Shown piece by piece: positions 49,961-59,234 of a DNA stretch of 64,000 nt. Both the position numbers and the translations under genes were made by a program. Origin of the DNA: Nocardia bhagyanarayanae (GTDB lineage: Bacteria > Actinomycetota > Actinomycetes > Mycobacteriales > Mycobacteriaceae); assembly GCF_006716565.1 (NCBI RefSeq), contig NZ_VFPG01000002.1:806001-870000 (forward strand). Reading direction: 5' to 3'. Position 1 is the first letter of the stretch; each line of letters begins with the position of its first letter. Below the pieces are notes generated by a model, which saw nothing but the letters and a program-made list of their open reading frames with translations, searched no databases and was not told the origin of the DNA.

Positions 49961-50692
49961 TCAGGCCATCGTCGGAATCCGCATCGGCGCGGTGACGTTC
50001 CAGACAGCCGGGACATCGCGCATGAGCAGCGTGCAGTCGAGAGTCGCACTGCCGCGCGGGAAACGGGTCTGGTCCTCGAAGAAGGTCGAACGGACAGCGT
50101 GTGTGCGCGCCGGGCTCACCTGCCATGCGTGCGTGTCTAGTTCGAGGCCGTCGAGGCGCGTGTCATCACGGCTGGCGGAGAAACCGGTGCGGCCCCGCTG
50201 GAAGAAATCCGAAGCCGCGGCCAGATCGGGGAACATCGCGCTGCCCTCGAACTCGTCGACCGTGCGTACGTCGACACTGACCTTGGTCGAACTGTCCCTG
50301 CTCGTGTAGGCGACGTGCAGGTCGTGCCCGCTCTCCTCGACGTCGAATCGGGCGAAGCTGTGGACGCCGGGAAACAGGCGCCCGCCGAGCAGCACGTTCA
50401 GTGGTGAGCCGCTGTCTCTGCGCGGAATGTAGACGCCGCTCTCGACCCCATCCGGACCGTCCCACTCGACAGCTATTCGATGCGCCGCGTTCTCGCTGCG
50501 CACACCGACCACGCTGGGCAGACCGACCGGACGTACTCGGCCGAGCCGGATGAGACAGATTCCCGCCACCGCCCAGTCGCCGACCAGATGTGGTCGCAGT
50601 GGCGCCGGTAGCAGAGCCGCCGCAACGTCGGGTTCGACGCGGTAATTGACCAGCAGACGTCTCTCGATGACGCTCGAGATCTGAGGCATCAT
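49961..50692 (-). CDS. DUF2071 (acetoacetate decarboxylase-fold) protein
   Basis: A 243-residue protein from the first of two tandem ATGs at 50692/50689, with GAGAGAGGA upstream. The sequence IERRLLVNYRVEPDVAAALL, VAGICLIRLGRVRPVGLPSV and GVYIPRRDSGSPLNVLLGGRL is typical of DUF2071. The family is related in fold to acetoacetate decarboxylase but no activity has been assigned. The longer open frame to 50932 is not supported. Divergent from the hydrolase gene. Confidence 0.85.
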   Translation of the reverse strand: MMPQISSVIERRLLVNYRVEPDVAAALLPAPLRPHLVGDWAVAGICLIRLGRVRPVGLPSVVGVRSENAAHRIAVEWDGPDGVESGVYIPRRDSGSPLNVLLGGRLFPGVHSFARFDVEESGHDLHVAYTSRDSSTKVSVDVRTVDEFEGSAMFPDLAAASDFFQRGRTGFSASRDDTRLDGLELDTHAWQVSPARTHAVRSTFFEDQTRFPRGSATLDCTLLMRDVPAVWNVTAPMRIPTMA

Positions 50693-50961
50693 GCGACGGG
50701 TCCTCTCTCTCGGAGCCGGCTCCGCCGCTGTTGCGGGCGATACCGATCCCTCCGGTTTCGACGGTACACGGAGCAGTGCAGATCGCTCTTGTGCGTTCGC
50801 GCACAGCCTTTCGAGGAGTTCAGGTCTGCAGACGATGGCGAGCCGGGGTGCGTTGTCGAAGGTGGCAGCTGGGCAAGCACTTGCCGAAGCATTGCGGGGT
50901 CGGCTTCGAGCTCGATGCGGACCACGTGGCAACCCTTCGCATCCGTCGATACCGTGAAGAG

Positions 50962-52128
50962 ATGTCGCCGTTGGACGATCGGCACCCGTCCACCGTCACC
51001 GACTGGGATGATGCGCGACGTAAGGCTCGGCTCCGGGAGACCCGCCTCGGGCACCGGTGGACGACGTTGCGCCGCACCAGGTTGACACTGCTGCGGGTCG
51101 CCGCACTGCTGATACTCGTACTCACCGTGTTCACTCAGTACTGGGTGCACGATGTCGCCCCCGAGCGCGCCAGACTCGCCTTGACCGAGCCCGCGCTGCT
51201 CCCGGTCGCGACTCCCGCGCGGGAGGAGAACTGGGACACCGCGGTCGTCGATCTGGTCGGACTGGGCGGTCTGAACGCCTCCGACACGGCGGCGTCGCTA
51301 CCCGCCCTGCGGCGGATGGGCGTGGTTTGGGCCATCAAATACGACAATCAGGGCATCGACAGCAAGGTGATCGCCGATCTCGTCGTCCGCGCCGCGCAGA
51401 TGTCGGGCGTGCGGAACATCGTGCTCGTCGGGCACAGCATGGGCGGGGTCATCGCGCTGGAGGTCGGGCAGCACATCCATCTGGACAGCGATCGGCGGCT
51501 TGCCGGCGTGCTGTTGGACTGCACCCCAGTCGATCTGAACGCGGTGCGCCCGGAGAGTCGCGGACGCGGCGAGGACATGCTGCGCTGGATGGGCTGGTTG
51601 CCTGGGGCGCGCGAGAGCCGGGCCCTGCGGCTCGCCGTGGAGACCTACGCGCGCCGGGAGCGGTTCGTCGATCGCACCGCCGACCCGGTGCCGACGATTC
51701 GATTCGGCGAACTGGGAGACGTGCTGGCCGAGGTCGCGACCGAGAAGGTCTTGTCGCGCAACGCCGCGAGCAACGGGCTCATCGAATCGCAGTTCCTCGC
51801 CATCGTCGGCGGCGGCGCGATCGACAATCTCCGCGCGCTGTCCCGTCCGGTCGACGGCAAACCACGCCCGGCCATCGTCTTCATCCGGCCACGCGACGCC
51901 GAGCGCGACCGAGTCGTCGATGTCGAGTACTCGCACCAGGTCCTCATCGAGCGCGCGGGCGGAGTGGACGGCAGCCTACTGGTGGTGATGCCACGCAACA
52001 CCGGCCACGCCAACCCGCGGCAGGCACCGCACGAGTACAACAAGGTCATCGACCAGCAGGTCATGCCGTTCCTGCAGCGGTATCTGGATCAGGTACGCGG
52101 GGTGCGCAGCGCCGCCGCGCCCGGCTGA
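50962..52128 (+). CDS. Membrane-anchored alpha/beta hydrolase
   Basis: A 388-residue protein from the ATG at 50962 (GAAGAG just before). Residues about 41-60 form one membrane segment, and the following domain is an alpha/beta hydrolase with the nucleophile elbow LVGHSMGGVIAL (Ser about 159), Asp in LLDCTPVD, and a late His (NTGHAN). This places the catalytic domain outside the membrane. Substrate unknown. The stop is immediately followed by the 24-bp repeat array. Confidence 0.87.
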   Translation: MSPLDDRHPSTVTDWDDARRKARLRETRLGHRWTTLRRTRLTLLRVAALLILVLTVFTQYWVHDVAPERARLALTEPALLPVATPAREENWDTAVVDLVGLGGLNASDTAASLPALRRMGVVWAIKYDNQGIDSKVIADLVVRAAQMSGVRNIVLVGHSMGGVIALEVGQHIHLDSDRRLAGVLLDCTPVDLNAVRPESRGRGEDMLRWMGWLPGARESRALRLAVETYARRERFVDRTADPVPTIRFGELGDVLAEVATEKVLSRNAASNGLIESQFLAIVGGGAIDNLRALSRPVDGKPRPAIVFIRPRDAERDRVVDVEYSHQVLIERAGGVDGSLLVVMPRNTGHANPRQAPHEYNKVIDQQVMPFLQRYLDQVRGVRSAAAPG

Positions 52129-53300
52129 CACAGTGCCCGGCTGACACAGCGCTGGGGTGTCTGCGTGACCACAGCGTTGCGGTGCCTGCCGACACAGCGC
52201 TCCGGCGCCCTTCTGGCGGAGCGTCGCCCGGTTGAGCGCAGTGCTGGGCACCGGACTGATACAGAGCCGCGGTGCCCGGCCAGCACCGCGTCGCCCGGTT
52301 GAGCGCAGCGCCGGGGCGCGCGACTGGCACAGCGCAGTGGTGCCGGGCTGATCCCGCGCTGCGGTGCCGACTGATAAAGCACATCGGCGCCCCGCTGGCA
52401 CAGCGCTACGGGGCCCGACTGATACAGCACATCGGTGTCCGGCTGTCAGCGCTGTGGCTCCCGGTTGATACAGCGCTGTGGCTCCCGGTTGATACAGCGC
52501 TGTGGTACCCGACTGGCGCAGCGCAGTGGTGCCTGGCTGACCACAGCGTTGCGGGGCCTGGCTGGTACTGCACGTCGGTGCTCGGTTGGCACACCGCCCG
52601 GCTCAACGCAGTGCCGAGGCACAGCGCTGCGGCACATGGCGGACACTGTGCTCCGGCGTACGCCGGACCGCAGTGCTGCGGTGCCCGGCTGGCGCACCGC
52701 GGTGGTGCCCAGTTGATACTGCACAGCGGTGCCCGGCTGACGCGCACAGGTGCCCGGCTGATACAGCGCCGCCCGGCTGACCGCAGTGCTGGGCGCCCGA
52801 GTGATACAGAGCTGCGGTGCCCGGCTGGCACCGTGCAGCCCGGTTGAGCGCGGCGGCGGGGCGCGCGGCTGGCATAGCGCAGCGGCGCCGGGCTGATGCC
52901 GCGCTGGGGTGCCCGGCTGACACAGCGTTGCGGTGCCTGACCGACTGGAGGACAGCGGTGCCCGGCTGTCACCGCGCCGCCCGGTTGAGCGCAGCGCTGG
53001 GGCGCGCGACTGGCATAGCGCAGTGGCGCCGGGCTGATGCCGCGCTGGGGTGCAGTTGGCACCGCGGCGCCAGTCGAGCGCAGCGCCGAGGTGCCTGGCT
53101 GACACAGCGCTGTGGCTCCGGCCGACACAGCGCCGCCCGGTTCCTTTGCGGCGCCGGGGCGCCCGAATGGCACAGCGCCATGGTGCCCGGCTGATTCAGC
53201 GCCGCGTGGTTGAGCGCGGGGATGCGCCCGAATGGGGCAGCGCCCTGGTGCCCGACTGGTCCAGCACTTCGGCGCCTGCGGGGCGGTGTTGCGGCGACGG
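52129..53300. repeat. Array of about 50 degenerate 24-bp repeats, no gene
   Basis: Units are contiguous, typically 24 bases (some 18-26), beginning GCTG, with GGTGCCCGGCTGA in the middle and ending ACAGC; successive units join as CAGC|GCTG, an 8-bp palindrome, and each good unit can fold as a GCTGT/ACAGC hairpin. Two perfect neighbouring copies are near 52450-52500. Higher-order copies exist: 52286-52368, 52831-52913 and 52972-53054 (83 bases each), and 52225-52368 matches 52771-52913. Because 24 is divisible by 3, long open frames with 8-residue periodicity appear on both strands; I regard them as by-products. No ribosome-binding sites or known domains are present. Confidence 0.85.
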
Positions 53301-53439
53301 GTTGGCATCGCGATGCGGCGCGCACTGACATGGTGCAGGGGAAAAGAGGACGCGGCGCATGGCGGCGGGTTGGCACCGGTTCGAATCAGGCTGTCGTTAA
53401 CCGTGTTCGGGTCTGTTTCGTCCTGCTTGACTACCGAGC

Positions 53440-54531
53440 ATGTTTCGACCGAGTACGTTCCTGCCCGGCCTCCGTGGCCGCACCACCGCCGCTTTGCTTG
53501 CCGTGGCGACCGCTGCGACCCTCGGGCTGACCGGGTGCGCGAAGGACGACACGCCGGTCGTCGACACCGCCAATACGCCGCTGCCGACCGAGGTGCCCGC
53601 GGGCACCAAACTGATCGTCGCCGATCAGCAGGAGCGCCTGCAGAGCGTGCTGCGCTTCTCCGGTGAGCTGGACAAGCTGCCGTTCCAGGTGGAGTTCGCC
53701 AACTTCGTCGGCGGACCGGCCATCCTGGAGGCGTTCCGCGCGGGTGCGGCCGATGTGGCGCCGGTCGGTGACGTGCCGCCTATCCACGCGCTGGCCGCGG
53801 GGCAGGACGTGCCGATCGTCGGTGCGCAGCAAACCAGTCCGGCCGCACTGAAATTGGCGGTCGCCCCCGGCCGCACGGCGACGACGCTGGCCGACTTGAA
53901 GGGCAAGAAGATCGCCTACGCCGAGGGCACGGCGCAGCAGGCCGCGGTGCTGCGCGCGCTGGACAAGGCGGGGCTGAAGACCGGCGACGTGCAGCTGGTC
54001 CGGTTGCAGCTGGCCGAGTTTCTCGACGCGGTGCGCACCGGCCAAGTCGACATCGCCCCGCTGATCGAGCCGAATGTGACCCGGCTGCTGCGCACGCCCG
54101 GCACCTCGGTGATCCCGGATTCCGAGACCGCGGGCATCTACGGTGGCCTGGCCTACCTGTACGCGCGGCGCGCGGTGACGCAGGATCCGGCCAAGTCGGC
54201 GGCGGTCGGCGCGCTGGTGAGTGCTTACGTCCGGGCCTACCAGTGGGTGAACACCCATCGCGAGGAGTGGGCGCAGAAGTACTACGTGGACAACCAGAAG
54301 GTCAGCCCCGAGGACGCGCGGCGCATCGTGGAATCGCTGGGCACCTACACCTTCCCGCACCTGGATCAGCGGCTCGTCGACCGGCAGCAATCCACCATCG
54401 ACGCCATCGCCGCCGCGGGCGAACTGCCCAAGAAAGTCAGCGCCGCCAACGGTTTCGATCTGCGCTACGACGCCCTCGTGACGCGCGCGGTCGCCGAATC
54501 CGGCGCTTCACACGAACCGAAGGAGCGGTGA
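53440..54531 (+). CDS. ABC transporter substrate-binding lipoprotein (SsuA/TauA-like)
   Basis: A 363-residue lipoprotein with signal peptide and lipobox (TAATLGLTGC, Cys about 33). The binding-protein body has the NMT1/SsuA pattern: FVGGPAILEAFRAGAADVAPVGD, KGKKIAYAEGTAQQAAVLRA and a C-terminal YYVDNQKVSPEDARRIVESL. It should capture an aliphatic sulfonate or similar anion outside the cell and deliver it to the permease. First gene of a four-gene operon; the next ATG overlaps its stop by one base (TGATG). Confidence 0.9.
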   Translation: MFRPSTFLPGLRGRTTAALLAVATAATLGLTGCAKDDTPVVDTANTPLPTEVPAGTKLIVADQQERLQSVLRFSGELDKLPFQVEFANFVGGPAILEAFRAGAADVAPVGDVPPIHALAAGQDVPIVGAQQTSPAALKLAVAPGRTATTLADLKGKKIAYAEGTAQQAAVLRALDKAGLKTGDVQLVRLQLAEFLDAVRTGQVDIAPLIEPNVTRLLRTPGTSVIPDSETAGIYGGLAYLYARRAVTQDPAKSAAVGALVSAYVRAYQWVNTHREEWAQKYYVDNQKVSPEDARRIVESLGTYTFPHLDQRLVDRQQSTIDAIAAAGELPKKVSAANGFDLRYDALVTRAVAESGASHEPKER

Positions 54532-55394
54532 TGGCGACACTCGACGCGGGCGTACTCGGCCGATTCGGCAGGGCGGCGACAGCGCCCGTCGAACTTCAGG
54601 CGCGCGGCAAGGTGTCGCGGCGCAGGCTCGGACCCGGCAAGCCGATTCCGTTCGGCATCGCCCTCGGACCGACGCTGCTGGTGGCGGCGTGGGTGATCGG
54701 ATCCGCCACGGGGACGCTGGATCCGGAGACGCTGCCCGCGCCGTGGACGGTGGCGCAGACGGCAGGGGATCTGATCGCCGACGGACGCTTACAGTCCAAC
54801 CTGCTGACCTCGGTGCAGCGCGCCGGTCTCGGTTTGGGTCTCGGCGTCGCCATCGGTGTGGTGCTCGCGCTGGCCGCCGGGCTCAGCCGCGTCGGCGAAG
54901 CGTTGCTGGACGGCCCGATTCAGATCAAGCGCGCGATTCCGACGCTGGCGCTGATCCCGCTGTTCATCGTGTGGTTCGGCATCGGCGAGGAGATGAAGCT
55001 CATCGTCATCACCACCAGTGTGCTGGTGCCGGTGTACATCAACACGCACGCCCACCTGCGCAGCGTGGACGCCCGCTACGTGGAACTCGCCGAGACCGTT
55101 CAGCTTTCGCGCTGGGGGTTCATCCGCCGCATCGCTCTGCCCGGCTCGCTGCCCGGCTTCTTCATCGGCCTTCGTCTCGCGGTCACCATCTCGTGGCTGG
55201 CGCTGGTCGTGGTCGAACAGGTCAACGCCACCAGCGGCATCGGCTATCTCATGACGCAGGCGCGCACCTACGGCCAGATCGACGTCATCGTGGTCGGTCT
55301 GGTGATCTACGGCCTGCTCGGGTTGTTCGGCGACATCGCCGTGCGCGCACTGGAAAGGAGGACGCTGGCATGGCGTCAGACACTCGCGGACTGA
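54531..55394 (+). CDS. ABC transporter permease (SsuC-like)
   Basis: A 287-residue permease with six membrane segments and the EAA-type cytoplasmic loop (YVELAETVQLSRWGFIRRIALPG) that contacts the ATPase. GLALGLGVAIGVVLALAAG-like and ALIPLFIVWFGIGEEMK segments are those of the SsuC/TauC/NrtB family. AGGAG lies just upstream of the ATG. The downstream ATPase gene overlaps its end by 25 bases. Confidence 0.92.
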   Translation: MATLDAGVLGRFGRAATAPVELQARGKVSRRRLGPGKPIPFGIALGPTLLVAAWVIGSATGTLDPETLPAPWTVAQTAGDLIADGRLQSNLLTSVQRAGLGLGLGVAIGVVLALAAGLSRVGEALLDGPIQIKRAIPTLALIPLFIVWFGIGEEMKLIVITTSVLVPVYINTHAHLRSVDARYVELAETVQLSRWGFIRRIALPGSLPGFFIGLRLAVTISWLALVVVEQVNATSGIGYLMTQARTYGQIDVIVVGLVIYGLLGLFGDIAVRALERRTLAWRQTLAD

Positions 55395-56152
55395 ACGTGG
55401 TCCGCGCCCGAGACCTCAGCCGCGGCTTCGGCGACCGCGTGGTGTTGCGCGGCATCGACCTCGACATCGCACGCGGTGAATTCGTCGCGCTGCTCGGCCG
55501 CAGCGGCTCGGGCAAGAGCACCCTGCTGCGCGCGCTGGCCGAATTGGACGACGACGTACCGGGTTCCGGCGATCTCGCGGTGCCCTCGGAACGCGCCGTG
55601 GTATTCCAGGATTCGCGTCTGCTGCCGTGGGTGCGGGTGCTCGACAACGTGACGCTGGGCCTCAGCGGTGCGGGATCGGCGGATCGTGGCCGCGCCGCGC
55701 TCGCCGAGGTCGGCCTCGCCGGTCGTGAGAAGGCCTGGCCCAAGGAGCTTTCCGGCGGCGAGCAGCAGCGCGTGGCACTGGCCCGCTCGCTGGTGCGCGA
55801 ACCCGAGCTGCTGCTGGCCGACGAACCGTTCGGCGCGCTGGACGCGCTGACCCGGATCCGGATGCACGCGCTGCTGCAGGAGCTGTGCGCGAAGCACAAG
55901 CCCGCGGTACTGCTGGTCACCCACGATGTCGACGAGGCCGTGCTGCTCGCCGATCGCGTGCTCGTTCTCGACGAGGGCCGCATCGCCATCGATCTGCGCA
56001 TCGACCTGGAACGCCCGCGCCGCCACAGCGATCCGGAGTTCATCGCGGCGCGCGAGCGGCTGCTTGCCGGTCTCGGCGTCGATCCCCTTGCCAGCGCGGC
56101 CGGTGACGCGGCCGCCCCCGATTTTCACGAGGAAGAGAAGCAAGCCTCATGA
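55370..56152 (+). CDS. ABC transporter ATPase (SsuB-like)
   Basis: A 260-residue nucleotide-binding subunit. Walker A GRSGSGKST (residues about 43-51), Q-loop VVFQDSRLLPWVRVLDNV, signature LSGGEQQRVALARSLV, Walker B LLLADEPFGALDALTR and switch His in VTHDVDEAV. Short spacing and the DSRLLPW Q-loop are typical of sulfonate/nitrate/taurine importers. AAAGGAGGA precedes the ATG inside the permease gene; its stop overlaps the next start (ATGA). Confidence 0.94.
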   Translation: MASDTRGLNVVRARDLSRGFGDRVVLRGIDLDIARGEFVALLGRSGSGKSTLLRALAELDDDVPGSGDLAVPSERAVVFQDSRLLPWVRVLDNVTLGLSGAGSADRGRAALAEVGLAGREKAWPKELSGGEQQRVALARSLVREPELLLADEPFGALDALTRIRMHALLQELCAKHKPAVLLVTHDVDEAVLLADRVLVLDEGRIAIDLRIDLERPRRHSDPEFIAARERLLAGLGVDPLASAAGDAAAPDFHEEEKQAS

Positions 56153-57495
56153 CCGAGCGCCAGCTGAGCCTGAACGCGTTCATCTACCCGTCCGGCCACC
56201 ACGAGGCGGCCTGGCGCCACCCGCAGAGCCGCCCCGACCGGATCTACGACGTCACCTACTACCAGGAAATCGGCCGCACCGCCGAGGCCGCGAAACTCGA
56301 CGCGGTGTTCTTCGCCGACGGACCGGCCCTGCGCACCAATGTCGCGCACAACGCGGCGCCCGGCTTGGAGCCGATCACGCTGCTGACCGCGATCGCCGCG
56401 GCCACAACCCATCTCGGTCTGATCGCCACCGCGTCCACCACGTACTACGAGCCCTACAACCTGGCTAGGCTGTTCTCCAGCCTGGACCACATCTCCGGCG
56501 GACGCGCGGGCTGGAACATCGTCACCACCGGAACCGATCTGGCCGCGGCCAACTTCGGCCTCGACCGGCATCCCGACCACGCGGAAAGATACGCCCGCGC
56601 ACGGGAATTCGTCGACGCCGTGGTGGCGCTGTGGGACAGCTGGGAGGACGACGCGATCCTGCTCGACCAGGCCGCCGGCCGCTACGCCGATCCGGACAAG
56701 ATCCACCGCATCGACTTCGAGGGCGAATACCTCAAGGTGCGTGGACCGTTCAACGCGGCGCGTACGCCACAGGGCTACCCGGTGCTGGTGCAGGCGGGCG
56801 CGTCCAACGAGGGCAGGTCCTTCGCCGGCCGCTACGCCGAAGCCATCTTCACCGCGCACCAGCGGCTGACCGACGCCCAAGCCTTCTACGCCGACATCAA
56901 GGCCAAGGCGCGGGAATTCGGCCGCGACCCCGAGCAGGTGAAGATCCTGCCCGGCATCAGCCCGTTCATCGGCGACACCGAGGCCGACGCCAAGCGGCTG
57001 GAGCGCGAATTCAACGAGCTGACCGTGCCGGAATACGGTCTGGCGCAACTGGAGAGCATCGCGGGCAAGAGCCTGCGGCACCTGGCGCTGGACGAGCTGG
57101 TCCCGGTCGAGGAGTTCGACGGCGCGGGCGATGTCACCGACAACGCGCGCTCACGGCTCCAGGTGGTCGCGGGCATCGTGCGGCGGGACCGCCCGACACT
57201 GCGCGGGTTGCTGCACAGGTTGGCGGGAGCGCGCGGGCATCGAGTCTTCGCCGGCACACCGGAGCAGGTCGCCGACACTATCGAAGAGTGGTTCCGTAAC
57301 GGCGCCGCAGACGGTTTCAATGTGATGCCGCCCTACTACCCGGGCGGGCTCGAGGTCTTCACCTCGACTGTGGTGCCGATCTTGCAGGAGCGCGGACTGT
57401 TTCGCACCGAGTACACCGGAACCACGCTGCGGGACCACTTCGGTCTGGCACGGCCGGAGAGCCGGTTCGCTCGTCGTCCGGCACTCGCCCGGTGA
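56149..57495 (+). CDS. LLM-class flavin monooxygenase (NtaA/SnaA/DszA family)
   Basis: A 448-residue FMNH2-dependent oxygenase of the NtaA/SnaA/DszA/DmoA group: NAFIYPSGHHEAAWRHPQSR, YYQEIGRTAEAAKLDAVFFA, LARLFSSLDHISGGRAGWNI VTT and YPVLVQAGASNEGRSFAGRY. Members cleave C-S or C-N bonds (dimethyl sulfone/sulfoxide-type, EDTA, dibenzothiophene sulfone). Coupling to an SsuABC-like importer argues for desulfonation or related sulfur scavenging. The flavin reductase it needs is not encoded here. Confidence 0.92.
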   Translation: MTERQLSLNAFIYPSGHHEAAWRHPQSRPDRIYDVTYYQEIGRTAEAAKLDAVFFADGPALRTNVAHNAAPGLEPITLLTAIAAATTHLGLIATASTTYYEPYNLARLFSSLDHISGGRAGWNIVTTGTDLAAANFGLDRHPDHAERYARAREFVDAVVALWDSWEDDAILLDQAAGRYADPDKIHRIDFEGEYLKVRGPFNAARTPQGYPVLVQAGASNEGRSFAGRYAEAIFTAHQRLTDAQAFYADIKAKAREFGRDPEQVKILPGISPFIGDTEADAKRLEREFNELTVPEYGLAQLESIAGKSLRHLALDELVPVEEFDGAGDVTDNARSRLQVVAGIVRRDRPTLRGLLHRLAGARGHRVFAGTPEQVADTIEEWFRNGAADGFNVMPPYYPGGLEVFTSTVVPILQERGLFRTEYTGTTLRDHFGLARPESRFARRPALAR

Positions 57496-57739
57496 ACGGG
57501 GCGGATTGCGACTGTTCCGAACATCTTCCGGCCGTAGGGACGGCGGTTGCCGCGGGATCGCGGGCGGGCTCGACAGCCCCGGTGGGCGATCGAGCTCGTT
57601 TCGAGCGCGCGGCGGCCGACTCGTCGGCGTGTGGTCGTTCCGTCTCGCCTGGTGGTGAACCCATTGGGCGGCAACCAGTTACGCTGAGTGTGGTGGCCTG
57701 TCGGCGCGGTCTCGACGCGGATGCTCGGCGGTTGGCGCG

Positions 57740-58945
57740 GTGAGCGGGGAACTAGCCGAGAAAGCTTCGGTCACCCCCACTCCGGTGCGGCTGCGCAGCC
57801 TCACCTGGTCGGTGTTCGTGCCGATGGCGTTGTACGGCACCGGCGCGGGCGCGGCCGCGCCCATGTACGCGCTGCGGGCGCTCGACCTCGGTGCGTCGGT
57901 GGGTTCGGCCGGTCTGATAGTCGCTTTCGGCGGACTGGGCATGGTGCTCACCGACCTGCCCGCCGGGCGCATCGTCGCGCGGATCGGTGAGCGCGGCGCG
58001 GTCGGCCTCGGTTCGCTTCTCGGACTGCTCGGCGTACTGGCTGCCATCTTCGCGCCGAACCTGGTTGTGCTGGCCGCGGGCATGCTGCTCAACGGCGCCG
58101 CGGGCGCGGTGTGGGGGCTGGCGCGCCAGTCCTACATCGTGGCGGTCGTGCCGCCCACCGATCGTGGGCGAGCGCTGTCGACGCTGGCGGGGGCGCACCG
58201 GCTCGGGTTCTTCTGCGGACCGTTCCTCGGGGCCGGGCTCGTACACGGGATGGGACCGAACGGAGCGCTGTGGTTGCAGTGCGCGACAACGGTTACTGCC
58301 GGGCTCGCGATGGTCGCCATCCGCGATGTCGAGGATGGCGCGTCCAGCGGGCACACGCTGCGTTCGGTGGTCGTCGAAAACCGGAGGGTGCTCGGCACTT
58401 TGGGGTCTGCCGCGTTGCTCACAGGCGCGGCGCGGGCGTCGCGGCAGGCGTTGTTGCCGCTGTGGGCCGCGCACATCGGTCTGAGTCCCGCGACGACGAG
58501 TCTCATCTTCGGCGTCTCGGGCGCGGTGGACGTGCTCATGTCGTATCCGGCGGGCGTCTGGCTGGATCGGCGGGGTCGCCGGGCGACCGGGGTGCCATCG
58601 ATGATGTGCTTCGCCGCCGGGTACGCGGTGCTGCCGTGCACGGGTACGGCGCTGACCATGGGGCTCGCGGCGGTGTTGCTCGGGCTGGCGAACGGGATCA
58701 GCAACGGTCTGATCATGACGGTCGGCGCCGACGTCGCGCCGGAGGACCGGCGCGCCGAGTTCCTCGGCGCGTGGCGGCTCACCCACGATGTCGGCATGTT
58801 CGCCGGTCCCATCGCGGTGGGCGTGATCAGCTCGATTGCCGTGCTCGGCGCGGCTGCCCTCGCTCTCGCGGTGTCCGCCGCAGCTGGTGCGGTGGCGATG
58901 TACCGCTGGTTTCCCGGCGCGGGCGGTCGGCTGCGGCTGCGCTGA
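57740..58945 (+). CDS. MFS transporter
   Basis: A 401-residue protein with 12 membrane segments from the GTG at 57740. The loop DLPAGRIVARIGERGAVGLG matches the MFS A-motif, and GVWLDRRGRRATGVPSMMCF its repeat in the second half. General drug/sugar-phosphate-like exporter type; substrate unknown. It is separate from the upstream operon (244-base gap with no feature that I recognise) and convergent with bioQ (about 290 bases, also without a visible gene). Confidence 0.85.
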   Translation: MSGELAEKASVTPTPVRLRSLTWSVFVPMALYGTGAGAAAPMYALRALDLGASVGSAGLIVAFGGLGMVLTDLPAGRIVARIGERGAVGLGSLLGLLGVLAAIFAPNLVVLAAGMLLNGAAGAVWGLARQSYIVAVVPPTDRGRALSTLAGAHRLGFFCGPFLGAGLVHGMGPNGALWLQCATTVTAGLAMVAIRDVEDGASSGHTLRSVVVENRRVLGTLGSAALLTGAARASRQALLPLWAAHIGLSPATTSLIFGVSGAVDVLMSYPAGVWLDRRGRRATGVPSMMCFAAGYAVLPCTGTALTMGLAAVLLGLANGISNGLIMTVGADVAPEDRRAEFLGAWRLTHDVGMFAGPIAVGVISSIAVLGAAALALAVSAAAGAVAMYRWFPGAGGRLRLR

Positions 58946-59234
58946 ATGGAGCGGACGCCGACTCTCGCGGCCATCGCCTGCATGACCTGGGCACAGCTGT
59001 CCCCGCTCGGTCTCGAAGCGCCAGGTCGGAGCAGTGAGGAAGGCGGACCCCGGGGAAGCGGATTCGGTGGCGGCGGGTCCTGTTGAGAGCCGGGTCGGTT
59101 TGGTGGAGGCGAGTGCTGCTGGAGATCGGCTCGGCTGATGGGTGCAGGTTCCGCTGGGAACCGGAGCGTTTCAGCGGCAACTGCGGAGATCGGGCCGGTT
59201 CGGTGGTTGCGGATGCCGCGGAGGCTCGCTCCGC

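Noticed and set aside
52129..53300. Repeat array as a CRISPR
   Set aside because: Units are contiguous and degenerate with no unique spacers, and no cas genes are in the window.
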